Source: Paenibacillus pasadenensis DSM 19293 | GTDB lineage: Bacteria; Bacillota; Bacilli; Paenibacillales; Paenibacillaceae | Reading direction: 5' to 3' | Length of the DNA: 64,000 nt | NCBI RefSeq assembly: GCF_000422485.1 | Contig: NZ_KE383854.1 | Span: 1-64,000 of the forward strand | Shown here: in pieces, positions 53,574 to 62,460 of the stretch | Numbering within the stretch: position 1 is the stretch's first letter | How the letters are laid out: each line of letters begins with the position of its first letter | The notes under the pieces: generated by a model | The model's database searches: none | What the model saw: only the letters and a program-made list of their open reading frames with translations | What the model was told of the DNA's origin: nothing | Made by a program: the position numbers and the translations under genes

Positions 53574-53862
53574 ATGATGGAACAAAGGAATGCCAAAGGT
53601 AATCCTTGAACTTTGGGATGAAGGGGATCTAGGGTTGCTCCGCCAATTAAATTCAGCAGAGATGACCGTGCACTTCGGCGGTCCAGAAACGGAGGGAAAA
53701 ATACTAGCTCGTCATAAGCGCTACATTGAAATCGCCCAAAAAGGAACCGGACGAATGTTCAAGATCCTCTTGCTTCAAATGCCATTTGTCGCAAACTCGG
53801 CTTCTCATTTGCCGGTGAATGTGATTAATGACTGGAGGTTGACGATCGGGGAGAATGAATAA
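53574..53862 (+). pseudogene. GNAT-family acetyltransferase remnant
   Basis: MMEQRNAKGN is followed in another frame by LELWDEGDLGLLRQLNSAEM and TEGKILARHKRYIEIAQKGT, then in a further frame NAICRKLGFSFAGEC, and finally NDWRLTIGE. These are the N-terminus, the acetyl-CoA/C-terminal motif and the end of a GNAT enzyme. The central half is deleted and at least two frameshifts are present. GTGAGGTGATT precedes the first ATG. It is a host gene decayed beside the insertion site. Confidence 0.75.
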
Positions 53863-53977
53863 TAATCGGTCCTCGACAGCCGATGCCGACAATCAATACG
53901 TCGAACACGGATGCTCTTGAGGTGGCATTGCCGATAAAAGAGTGGGCGCAGCGATCTCTCTGAACGACAAGCAACCG

Positions 53978-54019
53978 AAAAAGGAGCGGCCCTGCCAGGG
54001 CCGGCTCCTTTTTCGGTTT
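53978..54019. terminator. Bidirectional terminator
   Basis: ACCGAAAAAGGAGC / GCTCCTTTTTCGGT, extended by GGCCCTG / CAGGGCC, forms a long symmetric hairpin with A and T tracts on both sides. It serves the GH43 gene on the minus strand. The stretch 53863-53977 just before shows no supported gene. Confidence 0.9.
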
Positions 54020-54053
54020 AACACGCATCTATTCGGTTGAGGGGCTTTAGCTT

Positions 54054-55898
54054 TCAGCTCTTCTCGATCAGCTCCAGCCCGAGCTCGAGCCGCACCGGCT
54101 CCATCAGGCCGTCCGCGCCGAAGCGGAGCGGGCTTATGCAGGTCTCGCGATGGTAGCCTTTTCCGTCCGGGAACCGCGTGAGCGGCGTGACGAAGCGGTG
54201 ATAGGCGATCCAATAGCGGTCGGCGTCGGGCTCGTGCAGGATCGAATGATGGCCGGTGCCGAGCATGTCCAGCTCGTTGTTTTTCTCCAGAATCGTGCCG
54301 CGGTAGGCGATCGGCCCGTAAAGCCGCTCCGACGTGCCGTAGTGGACCCGGTAATCCTCGCTGCCGGTGTCGTCGCAGGACCAGGTGAAATGATACAGTC
54401 CGCCGCGCTTCAGGACGGCGACCGCCTCGCGGAATTCGTGCAGGCCGTCGATGTTCGCCATCGTCTCCTCGACGACGCCGACCCGATCGTCCGTGAGCTG
54501 CACGATCGCGCCATGGCCGTTGCCGAACAGCAGGTAGGCCGTGCCGTCCTCCTCGACATAGACGGACGGGTCGATCGTCTGCCCCATGGCGATGCCGAGC
54601 CGCTCCATCTGATCCATCGTCAGCAGCGGCTCCGGCTCGGCGCGGAAAGGTCCCGTCGGCGACGGCGCCGTCGCCACGCCGATGGCGCTGACGCCGCTTG
54701 GCGTCTTGCCGCAGAAATAGAAGAAATACTCCCCGTCCTTGCTGGCGATGGCCGGAGCCCACGCGCTGCCGACGGCCCAAGGGACATCGCCGGCGGCGAG
54801 ATCCAGAATGACGCCCTCGTCCTTCCATTCCCGCAAGTCGGACGAGGAGAATACGCTGAAGCTGCCGCCCGACCAGCCGGTGAAGCCGTCGGTCGTCGGG
54901 TAGAGATAATACCGGTCGCCGAACTTCGCCAGATCGGGATCGGCGAATTGCCCGGGCAGCGCCTGATGGCCGTCGCCGTATGCCGCCAGCAGGCGGCCGC
55001 ATTCCTCGGCGGTGATCGGCAGGACGCCGCCATGGCGCTTTTTGGACCGGCCCAGATCGAACTCCTCGTCCGCCAGCACGCGGAATTCGCCGCTGTCCAG
55101 ATCGCTCGTCAGCAGCGGCAGATAGCCTTTTCCTTCGGCGAAGCGGTCGACGATGAGGCACCATTCCTCGCGGCCGCTCCGCTTATAGATCTGCGGCCCT
55201 TCCACGCCGTACAGCTGCTCGAGCGCCGGCGCCTGCACGGGGACGAACGCATCCTTGTGCAGAGAGGAGCCCTTTTCGACGAGGATCGTCTTGGTCGTCT
55301 CGTCCTTGGAATAGCGATAGTAGGCGCCGCCATGGGCGATCATTGTCGTGTCGATGACATGGTTGTCCCGTTCGATATACAGCTCGGCCGGGGCGAAGCT
55401 GCGGAAGTCCTTCGTGCGGGAGCTGTATATTTTCTGCTTGCGCTCTTGTTCATGCGGCAGCTGCGTGGCGGACGCCCAGTAGACGAGAAAGTCTCCGCTT
55501 TCTTCGTCATAAATGGCTTCCGGCGCCCAGACGCAGCCTGCGCCGTCGACGCCGACGGTGATCGCGCGAGGGGCGGACCAGCTCACCAGATCGCCCGACT
55601 CCCAGACGATGATGTCGCGGCTGCCCGCCTCGACGGCGGCTCCCCAGCCTTTGCCGTTCGCGATGCGGAGATCGGTGGCGATCAGATAGAACTTGTTCTC
55701 CTGCGGGTCGCGGACGAGGAACGGATCGCGCACGCCCTTCTCCCCGAGCTCGGAGCGGAGCGCCGGCAGGCCGGCGTTCAGATCCTTCCAATGGAGCCCG
55801 TCCTCGCTATAGGAAAAATAGACTTGCTCTCCGTCGGGCTGTTCCCCGATGAAATGGGCCATCAGATAGCCGGAATAACGATTGCCATGAATGGACAA
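54054..55898 (-). CDS. Glycoside hydrolase family 43-like protein with two beta-propeller halves
   Basis: This protein of about 614 residues has GH43-like patterns in both halves: VRDPFLVRD and WAPEAIYDEESGDFLVYWAS in the first, then FADPDLAKFGDRYYLYPTTD (general-base Asp in ADPD), DPSVYVEEDGTAYLLFGN, FREAVAVLKRGGLYHFTWS (likely general-acid Glu) and GTGHHSILHEP in the second. GH43 enzymes split arabinose, xylose or galactose side chains. There is no signal peptide, so it is probably cytosolic. The start is set at TTG 55898 because GGGGGAG lies 8 nt upstream; upstream extension has poor support. The deoR-type gene lies just upstream. Confidence 0.78.
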   Translation of the reverse strand: MSIHGNRYSGYLMAHFIGEQPDGEQVYFSYSEDGLHWKDLNAGLPALRSELGEKGVRDPFLVRDPQENKFYLIATDLRIANGKGWGAAVEAGSRDIIVWESGDLVSWSAPRAITVGVDGAGCVWAPEAIYDEESGDFLVYWASATQLPHEQERKQKIYSSRTKDFRSFAPAELYIERDNHVIDTTMIAHGGAYYRYSKDETTKTILVEKGSSLHKDAFVPVQAPALEQLYGVEGPQIYKRSGREEWCLIVDRFAEGKGYLPLLTSDLDSGEFRVLADEEFDLGRSKKRHGGVLPITAEECGRLLAAYGDGHQALPGQFADPDLAKFGDRYYLYPTTDGFTGWSGGSFSVFSSSDLREWKDEGVILDLAAGDVPWAVGSAWAPAIASKDGEYFFYFCGKTPSGVSAIGVATAPSPTGPFRAEPEPLLTMDQMERLGIAMGQTIDPSVYVEEDGTAYLLFGNGHGAIVQLTDDRVGVVEETMANIDGLHEFREAVAVLKRGGLYHFTWSCDDTGSEDYRVHYGTSERLYGPIAYRGTILEKNNELDMLGTGHHSILHEPDADRYWIAYHRFVTPLTRFPDGKGYHRETCISPLRFGADGLMEPVRLELGLELIEKS

Positions 55899-55982
55899 CG
55901 AGAACTCTCCCCCTTGCGGAAATGAACGTAAGGAACGCTCTTTTCTCCCTATCATAGGGGAATGTCCTCGTCGTTTCCCACA

Positions 55983-56023
55983 ACAAAAAAAGTCGGGGAA
56001 TAGCACAAAATTGCTCTTGCCCC
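55983..56023 (-). terminator. Terminator of the deoR-type gene
   Basis: On the minus strand CGGGGCAAGAGCA / TGCTATTCCCCG is followed by ACTTTTTTTTG. It separates the regulator from the GH43 gene. Confidence 0.8.
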
Positions 56024-56033
56024 GGTGCGAGCC

Positions 56034-56819
56034 TTAGACCGGCTGCTCCGCCTTCGCCACATGAAGCGCGATGCCGGCGGCCCGGTAGGCGTCCGCCTCC
56101 GCCTCGTTGAGCCGGTCGTCGGTGATGATCTCGTCGAAGCCGTCCGCCGGAGCGAAGATGGCGAGCGAGCTGTAGCTGAACTTGTCGGCGTCCGCGAGCA
56201 GATAGCTCTTGGCGGCGGCGTTCATCGCCGCCTCGCGCGGGCCGACGAGCACCGGCGACCAGGCCATCGCGCCCTTGGCATGCGACACGGCCTCGCAGGT
56301 GAGGAACGCCGCGTCGACGGTGACCGAGCCGAGCATCTTCTCGGCGTAGATGCCGTCGAGGCTGTACGCCCACTTGCTGATCCTGCCGCCCGTGCAGTAC
56401 ACGTCGAAGCTGCCGAAGCGCTTCTCGTCGGACAGCAGCAGCGCCGTATGCAGGTCGCGGGTGATGATCTTCAGCCCCTTGAACCGCTCCAGCTCGCCGA
56501 CCATCGCCGCGATCGTCGTCCCCGCATCCAGAATGATGCTCATCCCGTCCTCGACATGCCTCGCCGCCGCCCGGGCGATCGCCAGCTTCTCGGAGCGGTT
56601 CTCGCTCGCCCGCTGGTCGTAGCCGGCGCCCATGAAGCGCTGCACCTTGACCGCTCCTCCATGCGAGCGCTGGATCTTGCCCTCCGCCTGCAGCTGCTCC
56701 AGATCCCTGCGGATCGTCATCTGCGAGACCTGGAACGCCTCCGCCAGCTCCGCGATCGTCGCCTGCTGCCTGAGCTCGAGCAGCTTCATGATCTCATGCT
56801 GCCTCGTTCCCATGAGCAT
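56034..56819 (-). CDS. DeoR-family transcriptional repressor
   Basis: This 261-residue repressor has an N-terminal winged helix (residues 5-58: RQHEIMKLLELRQQATIAEL, VSQMTIRRDLEQLQAEGKIQ, SHGGAVKV) and a C-terminal sugar-phosphate sensing domain (about 80-240) with ILDAGTT and ITDDRLNE. DeoR regulators bind a phosphorylated sugar. AAGGAGG precedes the ATG. It lies upstream of the GH43 gene in the same direction, so it may control that gene. Direct and inverted repeats in its upstream region (56874-56907) are likely operators. Confidence 0.9.
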   Translation of the reverse strand: MLMGTRQHEIMKLLELRQQATIAELAEAFQVSQMTIRRDLEQLQAEGKIQRSHGGAVKVQRFMGAGYDQRASENRSEKLAIARAAARHVEDGMSIILDAGTTIAAMVGELERFKGLKIITRDLHTALLLSDEKRFGSFDVYCTGGRISKWAYSLDGIYAEKMLGSVTVDAAFLTCEAVSHAKGAMAWSPVLVGPREAAMNAAAKSYLLADADKFSYSSLAIFAPADGFDEIITDDRLNEAEADAYRAAGIALHVAKAEQPV

Positions 56820-56873
56820 GATCGATTTCCTCCTTCTATTCCGCAGCAGCCTGCGCTTGGCTTCTTTCTTCTG

Positions 56874-56907
56874 CTTGCATTATCTTGCATTATAGCGTGA
56901 GTGCAAG
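56874..56907 (-). promoter_or_regulatory. Repeat operator upstream of the deoR-type gene
   Basis: CTTGCATTAT occurs twice in direct tandem (56874-56893), and CTTGCA (56884) is inverted as TGCAAG (56902). The repeats start 55 nt upstream of the start codon. Autoregulation is plausible. Confidence 0.55.
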
Positions 56908-57097
56908 CGGTTGTCAGCACGAAAATGAACATAATGGATGTTCGAAAATGTGAAAAAGAGCTAGCCAAAGCATGTTTCTCTGTGATATAAGGGAGATATA
57001 GATGTCAGGAAACCATACATGATCGAAAAGAGGGGAAGGGGGGGACGGCCTTCATCCAGGCCGGATAAACGGCATTCAAGCCGACAAAAACAGATAT

Positions 57098-57116
57098 ATG
57101 TCAGACTATATGACAT
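57098..57116 (+). promoter_or_regulatory. Palindromic operator before the catabolic operon
   Basis: ATGTCA-GACTATA-TGACAT is a perfect 6-7-6 inverted repeat 16 nt before the first start codon. The half-site GTCA/TGAC resembles GntR-family targets, but no such regulator is in the window. A TATA-like core inside it suggests overlap with the promoter or leader. Confidence 0.6.
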
Positions 57117-57132
57117 AAAAGGAGCGGGAGAG

Positions 57133-57936
57133 ATGGCATTCCGTTATGAAGGCAAGGCGTACGAGCGGCATTTCCTGCCGCGGCTGACGAGCCGTGAAAT
57201 CGCGGCGCTGCCCAAGGAGGACGCGCTCGTCGTGCTGCCGGTCGGCGCCGTCGAGCAGCATGGCCCCCACATGCCGGTGTTCACCGACACGCTGATCGGA
57301 GAGGCGATGATGGCGGCGGCGTTCGAGCATCTGCCGGACGAGGCGCCGATCTGGCTGCTGCCGTCGCTCGCCTACGGCAAGAGCACCGAGCATAAAGGGC
57401 ATCCGGGCACGATCACGCTGTCCGCGCAGACGCTGATGCTCGTGCTGCAGGACATCGCGGAATCGCTGGCGCGCGCCGGGTTCCGCAAGCTGCTGCTGTT
57501 CAATACGCATGGCGGCAACGCCGACCTGCTCGGCATGATGGCGCGGGAGATCCGCATCGCGACGGGGCTGGCGGTGTTCCGGCTCGACTCGGGCGCGGTC
57601 GGGTACAGCGATTCGTTCACGAGCGACGAGGAAAAGGCGGCGGGCATCCATGCCGGCGACGTGGAGACGTCGCTCGTCCTGGCGGTGTGCCCGGACTGGG
57701 TCCATCCGGAGCTGGCGCCGCGGGAAATGCCGCGCTTCCCGCAGCTGCCCTACTTTTCCTTCCGCGCCAAGTCGTTCGCCTGGGTGATGGACGACATCTC
57801 CGCGAGCGGCGCCGCCGGCGACGCCACCGCGGCGACCGCGGAGCGCGGCGCGGCGATGCTGGAGCTGGCCGGGCCGCGGCTGGCGGAGGCGCTGACGACG
57901 ATCGCGGCGTTCGAGATGGAGTCTCTCCGAGCCTGA
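57133..57936 (+). CDS. Creatininase-family amidohydrolase
   Basis: This 267-residue metal-dependent amidohydrolase has the ligands of the creatininase fold: Glu and His in GAVEQHGPHMP (about residues 36-46) with the nearby Asp (TD), FNTHGGN (His about 121), and HAGDVETS with the final Glu (about 176). Members hydrolyse cyclic or formyl amides such as creatinine or formylated pyrimidine precursors. The start is the ATG with GGAGCGGGAG upstream; the longer frame from 57019 would cross the operator. It is the first gene of the transport/catabolic operon. The exact substrate is unknown. Confidence 0.82.
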   Translation: MAFRYEGKAYERHFLPRLTSREIAALPKEDALVVLPVGAVEQHGPHMPVFTDTLIGEAMMAAAFEHLPDEAPIWLLPSLAYGKSTEHKGHPGTITLSAQTLMLVLQDIAESLARAGFRKLLLFNTHGGNADLLGMMAREIRIATGLAVFRLDSGAVGYSDSFTSDEEKAAGIHAGDVETSLVLAVCPDWVHPELAPREMPRFPQLPYFSFRAKSFAWVMDDISASGAAGDATAATAERGAAMLELAGPRLAEALTTIAAFEMESLRA

Positions 57937-57969
57937 GGCTCGGGCATCCGCAACAAGGAGGCGATAGGC

Positions 57970-58743
57970 ATGGAAGCGATGGCGTCTACGAAAGAATGGG
58001 TTCGGATGGATTCGGTGTCCAAGGTGTATCCGAACGGCACGACGGCTTTGCAGGAGGTCGATCTGTCCGTCCGCGAAGGCGAGTTCCTCTGCTTCGTCGG
58101 CCCGTCGGGCTGCGGCAAGTCGACCGTGTTCAAGCTGATTACCGGGCTGTCCGGCGCGACCGGCGGCACGCTCGAGGTGATGGGGACGAGTCCGCAGCAG
58201 GCGCGCAAGCAGAGCGACACCGCCTTTGTGTTCCAGGACCATACGCTGCTCCCGTGGAGCTCGGTCGTCGACAACGTGTCGCTGCCGCTCGCGCTGCGCG
58301 GCATGTCCCGCAAGCAGCGGCGGGAGGAGGCGGAGCAGGCGCTGGAGCTGGTCGGCCTCAAGGACTACGTCAAGGCGATGCCAAGGCAGCTGTCCGGCGG
58401 GATGAAGATGCGCGTGTCGATCGCCCGCGCGCTCGTCTCGAAGCCGAAGCTGCTGCTGATGGATGAGCCGTTCGGCGCGCTCGACGAGATCACGAGGCAG
58501 ACGCTGCAGCTCGAGCTGCTGGACATCTGGAGCCGCAACAAGGAGATGACCGTGCTGTTCGTGACGCATAACGTGTTCGAGGCAGTGTTCCTCTCGACCC
58601 GCGTCGTCGTCATGACGCCTCGCCCCGGCAAGGTGGCCGCGACGATCGACGTCCCCGTGCCTTTTCCCCGCGATGCCTCGTTCCGCACGACCCCGCGCTT
58701 CGGCGAGCTCGTCCGCTCCGTCTCGGAGGCGCTGAAGCATTGA
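57970..58743 (+). CDS. ABC transporter ATPase, NitT/TauT family
   Basis: This 257-residue ATPase has Walker A GPSGCGKST (about residues 44-52), Q-loop FQDHTLLPW, signature LSGGMKMRVSIARAL (about 141-155) and Walker B LLLMDEPFGALDE. The TauT/NitT/ThiZ subtype is suggested by PWSSVVDNVSLPLALRGMS and by its partners, the permease at 60159 and the NMT1-like binding protein at 62461. CAAGGAGG lies upstream of the ATG. It energises uptake of a small organic, probably heterocyclic, compound. Confidence 0.92.
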   Translation: MEAMASTKEWVRMDSVSKVYPNGTTALQEVDLSVREGEFLCFVGPSGCGKSTVFKLITGLSGATGGTLEVMGTSPQQARKQSDTAFVFQDHTLLPWSSVVDNVSLPLALRGMSRKQRREEAEQALELVGLKDYVKAMPRQLSGGMKMRVSIARALVSKPKLLLMDEPFGALDEITRQTLQLELLDIWSRNKEMTVLFVTHNVFEAVFLSTRVVVMTPRPGKVAATIDVPVPFPRDASFRTTPRFGELVRSVSEALKH

Positions 58744-58800
58744 CCGCGAGCCGTCCTGCCCTGGCGCAACGAATCCATAGATTGGAAGGGAGACTTGTCC

Positions 58801-60162
58801 ATGACCGTCAAGCCTGAATGGTCGGCCGGCCTGGCCGGCATCGTCGGAGAGGAGCGGCTGCTGCTCGGAGAGGAGCAGCGCGAGAAGCTGTCCAAGGACT
58901 ACTACTGGTATTCGCCCGTGCTGGAGCCGCTGCTGCGCGGCAAAAGAGCCGACGGCATCGTGCAGCCGGAGGCCGAGCGGGAGGTCGCCGAAGTGCTGGC
59001 CTACGCTTATCGCCATGACATTCCCGTGACGACGCGCGGCGCAGGCACGGGCAACTACGGCCAGGCCGTCCCGCTGGACGGCGGCCTCGTGCTCGATCTC
59101 AGCCGCCTCGACGCGGTGCTGGAGGCGACGGACGCGTTCGTCCGCGTCCAGGCCGGCGTGCGGCTCGGCGCGCTCGAGAAGCGGCTGCGCGAGCAGGGCA
59201 AGGAGCTGCGCATCTATCCGAGCACGTTCATGAAGGCGACGGTCGGCGGCTTCGTCTGCGGCGGCTCCGGCGGCATCGGCTCCATCACCTACGGCAATCT
59301 GTGGGACGGCAACGTGCTGGAGGCGGTCGTCTGGACGATGGAGGAGTCGCCGCGGCGGCTCGTCGTCAAAGGAGCGGAGCTGCAGGCGTACATCCACAAC
59401 TACGGCACGAACGGCGTCCTGACCGAGCTGACGCTGCCGATCGCGGAGCGCACGGAGTGGAGCCAGGCGGTCGCGCAGTTCGACGAGTTCGAGGCCGCCT
59501 GCCGCTTCTGCTATGCGCTCAGCCTGACGGACTCGATCCGCAAGCGGCTCGTCGCGCCGGTCGAGTGGCCGATCCCGTCCTTTTTCAAGCCGCTCGTCAA
59601 AAAGCTGGAAAGCGGAGCGGCCGCCTGCCTGCTGGAGGTCGAGGAGGGCAATGAGGCGGCGCTGGCCGCGCTCGCCGAGGCCGAGGGCGGCCGGATCGGC
59701 TACGCCGTGCCCGCGGACCGCTATCGCCAGGGCATCGGCTTGTCCGACTTCACCTGGAACCATACGACGCTCTGGGCGCTGAACGCCGATCCGACGCTCA
59801 CCTACCTGCAGGCCGGGTTCGATCCGATCCGGTTCATGGAGCAGATCTCCGAGCTGAAGTCGCGCTTCGGCGACGAGCTGCTGCTCCATCTGGAGTTCGT
59901 CCGCTCCGGCGGCACGGTCATGCCGTCGGCGCTGCCGATCGTGCGCTATACGACCGAGGAGCGGCTGTACGAGATCATCGCCTTCTGCGAGTCGATCGGC
60001 GTCGGCATCAACGATCCGCATACGTACAAGCTGGAATCCGGCGGCCGCGGCCGTCTCGAGGCGATGCTCGCCGCCAAGCGGGCCAACGATCCGAAGGGGC
60101 TGCTCAATCCCGGCAAGCTGCAGCTGCCGGTCGCCGGATCGGCAAGGGGGGATGGACGATGA
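58801..60162 (+). CDS. FAD-linked oxidase, GlcD/vanillyl-alcohol-oxidase fold
   Basis: This 453-residue flavoprotein has the FAD_binding_4 domain with TTRGAGTGNYGQAVPLDGGL (about residues 78-97) and GGFVCGGSGGIGSI, and a C-terminal substrate-cap region ending with the typical DPKGLLNPGKL. Such enzymes oxidise hydroxy-acids or related compounds. The start is the ATG at 58801 with GGAAGGGAG 8 nt upstream; a TTG 6 nt earlier is too near the SD. Its stop overlaps the permease start (ATGA). Insertion between ATPase and permease genes implies a role on the transported compound. Confidence 0.85.
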   Translation: MTVKPEWSAGLAGIVGEERLLLGEEQREKLSKDYYWYSPVLEPLLRGKRADGIVQPEAEREVAEVLAYAYRHDIPVTTRGAGTGNYGQAVPLDGGLVLDLSRLDAVLEATDAFVRVQAGVRLGALEKRLREQGKELRIYPSTFMKATVGGFVCGGSGGIGSITYGNLWDGNVLEAVVWTMEESPRRLVVKGAELQAYIHNYGTNGVLTELTLPIAERTEWSQAVAQFDEFEAACRFCYALSLTDSIRKRLVAPVEWPIPSFFKPLVKKLESGAAACLLEVEEGNEAALAALAEAEGGRIGYAVPADRYRQGIGLSDFTWNHTTLWALNADPTLTYLQAGFDPIRFMEQISELKSRFGDELLLHLEFVRSGGTVMPSALPIVRYTTEERLYEIIAFCESIGVGINDPHTYKLESGGRGRLEAMLAAKRANDPKGLLNPGKLQLPVAGSARGDGR

Positions 60163-61046
60163 GAGAGGAGATCGCTGCCGAAAGCATCGCCTTGCCGCTG
60201 CGGAGCGCTTCCCCGAACGGAGCGGCCGCCGCTCCCGGAGCGGGGCGGACGACCCGGCTCGCCGCCAGGCTGCGCTCGGCGCTGCCGCCGGCCGTCGCGT
60301 TCCTCGTCGTCATCGGAGGCTGGGAGCTGTTCTGCCGGCTGGCGGGCATGAAGCCGTACCTGCTGCCCAAGCCGTCCGACATCGTCGCCGCCGCGTCGGC
60401 CAACGCCTCGAACCTGTGGGTATCGGTCTACACGACGATGTCGGAGGCGGTGCTCGGCTTCCTGCTCAGCGTGCTGCTCGGCGTCGGCCTGGCGATCGCG
60501 CTCGCCAGCTCCAAGCTCGTGGAGCGGAGCATCTACCCGTATGCCATCGTCATGCAGACGATCCCGATCGTCGCGATCGCGCCGATCATCGTCATCTGGT
60601 TCGGCGCCGGCATGAACGCCATCGTCATCATCGCCTTCCTGATCGGCTTTTTCCCGATGCTCTCCAACACGCTGATCGGCCTCAACTCCACGGACCACAA
60701 CATGAAGAACCTGTTCCATCTGTACAACGCCTCCCCGCTGCAGACGATGTTCCGCCTCCGCCTGCCCGCCGCGCTGCCGTTCATCGTGGCCGGGCTGAAA
60801 ATATCGTGCACGCTCGCCGTCATCGGGGCGATCGTCGGCGAGTACATCGCGGGCATCGGCGGCGGCAAGGGCGGCCTCGGCTATGCGATCACCGTCGCCG
60901 CCGCGCGCCTGCAGACCGCGTATCTGTTCGCCTGCGGGCTTGCCGCCTCGCTGCTCGGCATCGCCTTTTTCCTGCTCGTCAGCCGGCTGTCCAAATGGCT
61001 GCTCAGCTCCTGGCACGAGTCCGAGCTGAACTCGTCGGAAGGTTGA
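60159..61046 (+). CDS. ABC transporter permease, NitT/TauT family
   Basis: This 295-residue permease has six TM helices and the BPD_transp_1 coupling loop (about residues 185-235, near FHLYNASPLQTMFRLRLPAA). The N-terminus is Ala-rich and cytosolic. AFLIGFFPMLSNTLIGLNS is typical of SsuC/ThiX-type permeases. It overlaps the FAD-oxidase gene by 4 nt and forms the importer with the ATPase at 57970 and the binding protein at 62461. Confidence 0.92.
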   Translation: MREEIAAESIALPLRSASPNGAAAAPGAGRTTRLAARLRSALPPAVAFLVVIGGWELFCRLAGMKPYLLPKPSDIVAAASANASNLWVSVYTTMSEAVLGFLLSVLLGVGLAIALASSKLVERSIYPYAIVMQTIPIVAIAPIIVIWFGAGMNAIVIIAFLIGFFPMLSNTLIGLNSTDHNMKNLFHLYNASPLQTMFRLRLPAALPFIVAGLKISCTLAVIGAIVGEYIAGIGGGKGGLGYAITVAAARLQTAYLFACGLAASLLGIAFFLLVSRLSKWLLSSWHESELNSSEG

Positions 61047-61104
61047 AGCGCCGCAAGAGCCGCGGCGGCCGCCGCAGGCCGCTGCGAGGAGAGGGGGAAA
61101 GCCG

Positions 61105-62442
61105 ATGGAGCCAGGCAGAATCGAGCTCGTCAACGCCCGGCTGCCGCTGAAGGAGGAAGGCCGCCTGTACCGGCTCGTCCTCGAGGACGGAGCCTGGAGG
61201 AGCGTCGAGCGGCAGGAGGAAGGATGGCTGGCGGCGCCGGAGGCGCTGCCGATCGGCCAGGCGGGGCTCGGCGAGCTGCGGGGAGCGGCGACGGTCGATC
61301 TGCAGGGGCGGACGCTGCTGCCGGCGTTCGTCGACGTCCATCTGCATCTGGACAAGGCGTACTCGCTGCCGGCCGTCCGCAACCGCTCCGGCACGCTGCG
61401 GGAGGCGATCGACAACTATCGCGCCCATGTCGCCGGGTTTTCCAAGGAGGAGCTGCGCGAGCGCATCATGCGCGGCGCGCGGACGGCGGCGTCCTACGGC
61501 AGCCTGCTGCTGCGCACCCATCTCGACGTGCCGCTGCATCTGGGCCGCGACGTGGCGATGCGCTCGGTCGAGGCGGCGCTCGAGGCGAGGGAGTCGCTGC
61601 GGGACATCGTCGACCTCCAGCTGTTTCCGATGTTCGCGTATGAGCAGCGGCGGCATGCGGAGCTGAGCGAGTTCGCCGGGGAAACGCTGCGCATGGGGGT
61701 CGACGGAATCGGCGGAGCCCCCCATCTGACGGACGATCCGGGCGCGGGCATCGAGTGGGCGCTGGCGCTCGCGGCGGGAGCGGACCGGCCCGTCGACCTG
61801 CATCTCGACGAGACCGACGACCCGCAAATGAGGACGATCGGGCTGTTCTGCGACGCCGTCCGGCGGCATGGCTACGGCGGCCGGGCGACGGCGGGCCATC
61901 TGTGCTCGCTGTCGGCGATGCCGCAGGAGGACGCGGAGCGCCTGATCGCCGGCATGCGGGAGGCCGGCGTCGGCGCCGTGACGCTGCCCGCAGTCAATCT
62001 GTATTTGCAGGGACGGGGCGACCGGGGCAACGTGCGGCGCGGCCTCACCCGCGTCAAGGAGCTGCTGGAGGCAGGCGTCACGGTCGCCGCCGCCTCCGAC
62101 AACATTCAGGATCCGTTCCATCCGTTCGGCAGAGGCGACCTGCTGCAGATCGGCCTCATCGGCGCGTATGCCGCGCATCTGGCCGGAGAGGAGCATGTGC
62201 GGACGGTGCTGCGGATGCTGACCGAGGCTCCGGCCGCGCTGGCGGGCGTCCGGAATTACGGCGTCGCGCCGGGCTGCGCGGCATCGTTCGTCGTGCTGGG
62301 CGCCGCCTCCGGCGAGGAGCTGCTGCAGGAGCTGCCGTCATCGCGCTGGGTTTGCCGCCGCGGCGGCTGGATCAGCGCCTCGGTGCTGCGGCGCGAGGAG
62401 CTGTCGGCCGGAGCGGAAGCGTTTGTCGGAAAGAACCTATAG
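61105..62442 (+). CDS. Cytosine-deaminase-like amidohydrolase
   Basis: This 445-residue metal-dependent amidohydrolase of the CodA/isocytosine-deaminase group has the HxH motif VDVHLHLDKAY (about residues 73-83), HLDETDD with metal His and Glu (about 233-239), GHLCSLS (His about 263) and SDNIQDPFHPFGRGDLLQ with the metal Asp (about 332). It deaminates cytosine-like rings or related heterocycles. GAGGAGAGGGGGAAAGCCG precedes the ATG. A second, partial member of the same family starts at 63551. Substrate unknown; deamination of an imported heterocycle is likely. Confidence 0.85.
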   Translation: MEPGRIELVNARLPLKEEGRLYRLVLEDGAWRSVERQEEGWLAAPEALPIGQAGLGELRGAATVDLQGRTLLPAFVDVHLHLDKAYSLPAVRNRSGTLREAIDNYRAHVAGFSKEELRERIMRGARTAASYGSLLLRTHLDVPLHLGRDVAMRSVEAALEARESLRDIVDLQLFPMFAYEQRRHAELSEFAGETLRMGVDGIGGAPHLTDDPGAGIEWALALAAGADRPVDLHLDETDDPQMRTIGLFCDAVRRHGYGGRATAGHLCSLSAMPQEDAERLIAGMREAGVGAVTLPAVNLYLQGRGDRGNVRRGLTRVKELLEAGVTVAAASDNIQDPFHPFGRGDLLQIGLIGAYAAHLAGEEHVRTVLRMLTEAPAALAGVRNYGVAPGCAASFVVLGAASGEELLQELPSSRWVCRRGGWISASVLRREELSAGAEAFVGKNL

Positions 62443-62460
62443 ATCGGGGAGGAAAAGAAC

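Noticed and set aside
53868-53975. Short plus-strand frame of about 33 codons before the bidirectional terminator
   Set aside because: No SD, no recognised family and no start codon in a convincing position. It may be a gene fragment but cannot be supported.
57106-60021. Very long antisense open frame (971 codons)
   Set aside because: It runs against three well-supported genes (creatininase-like, ABC ATPase, FAD oxidase) and has shadow-type composition rich in Arg, His and Asp.
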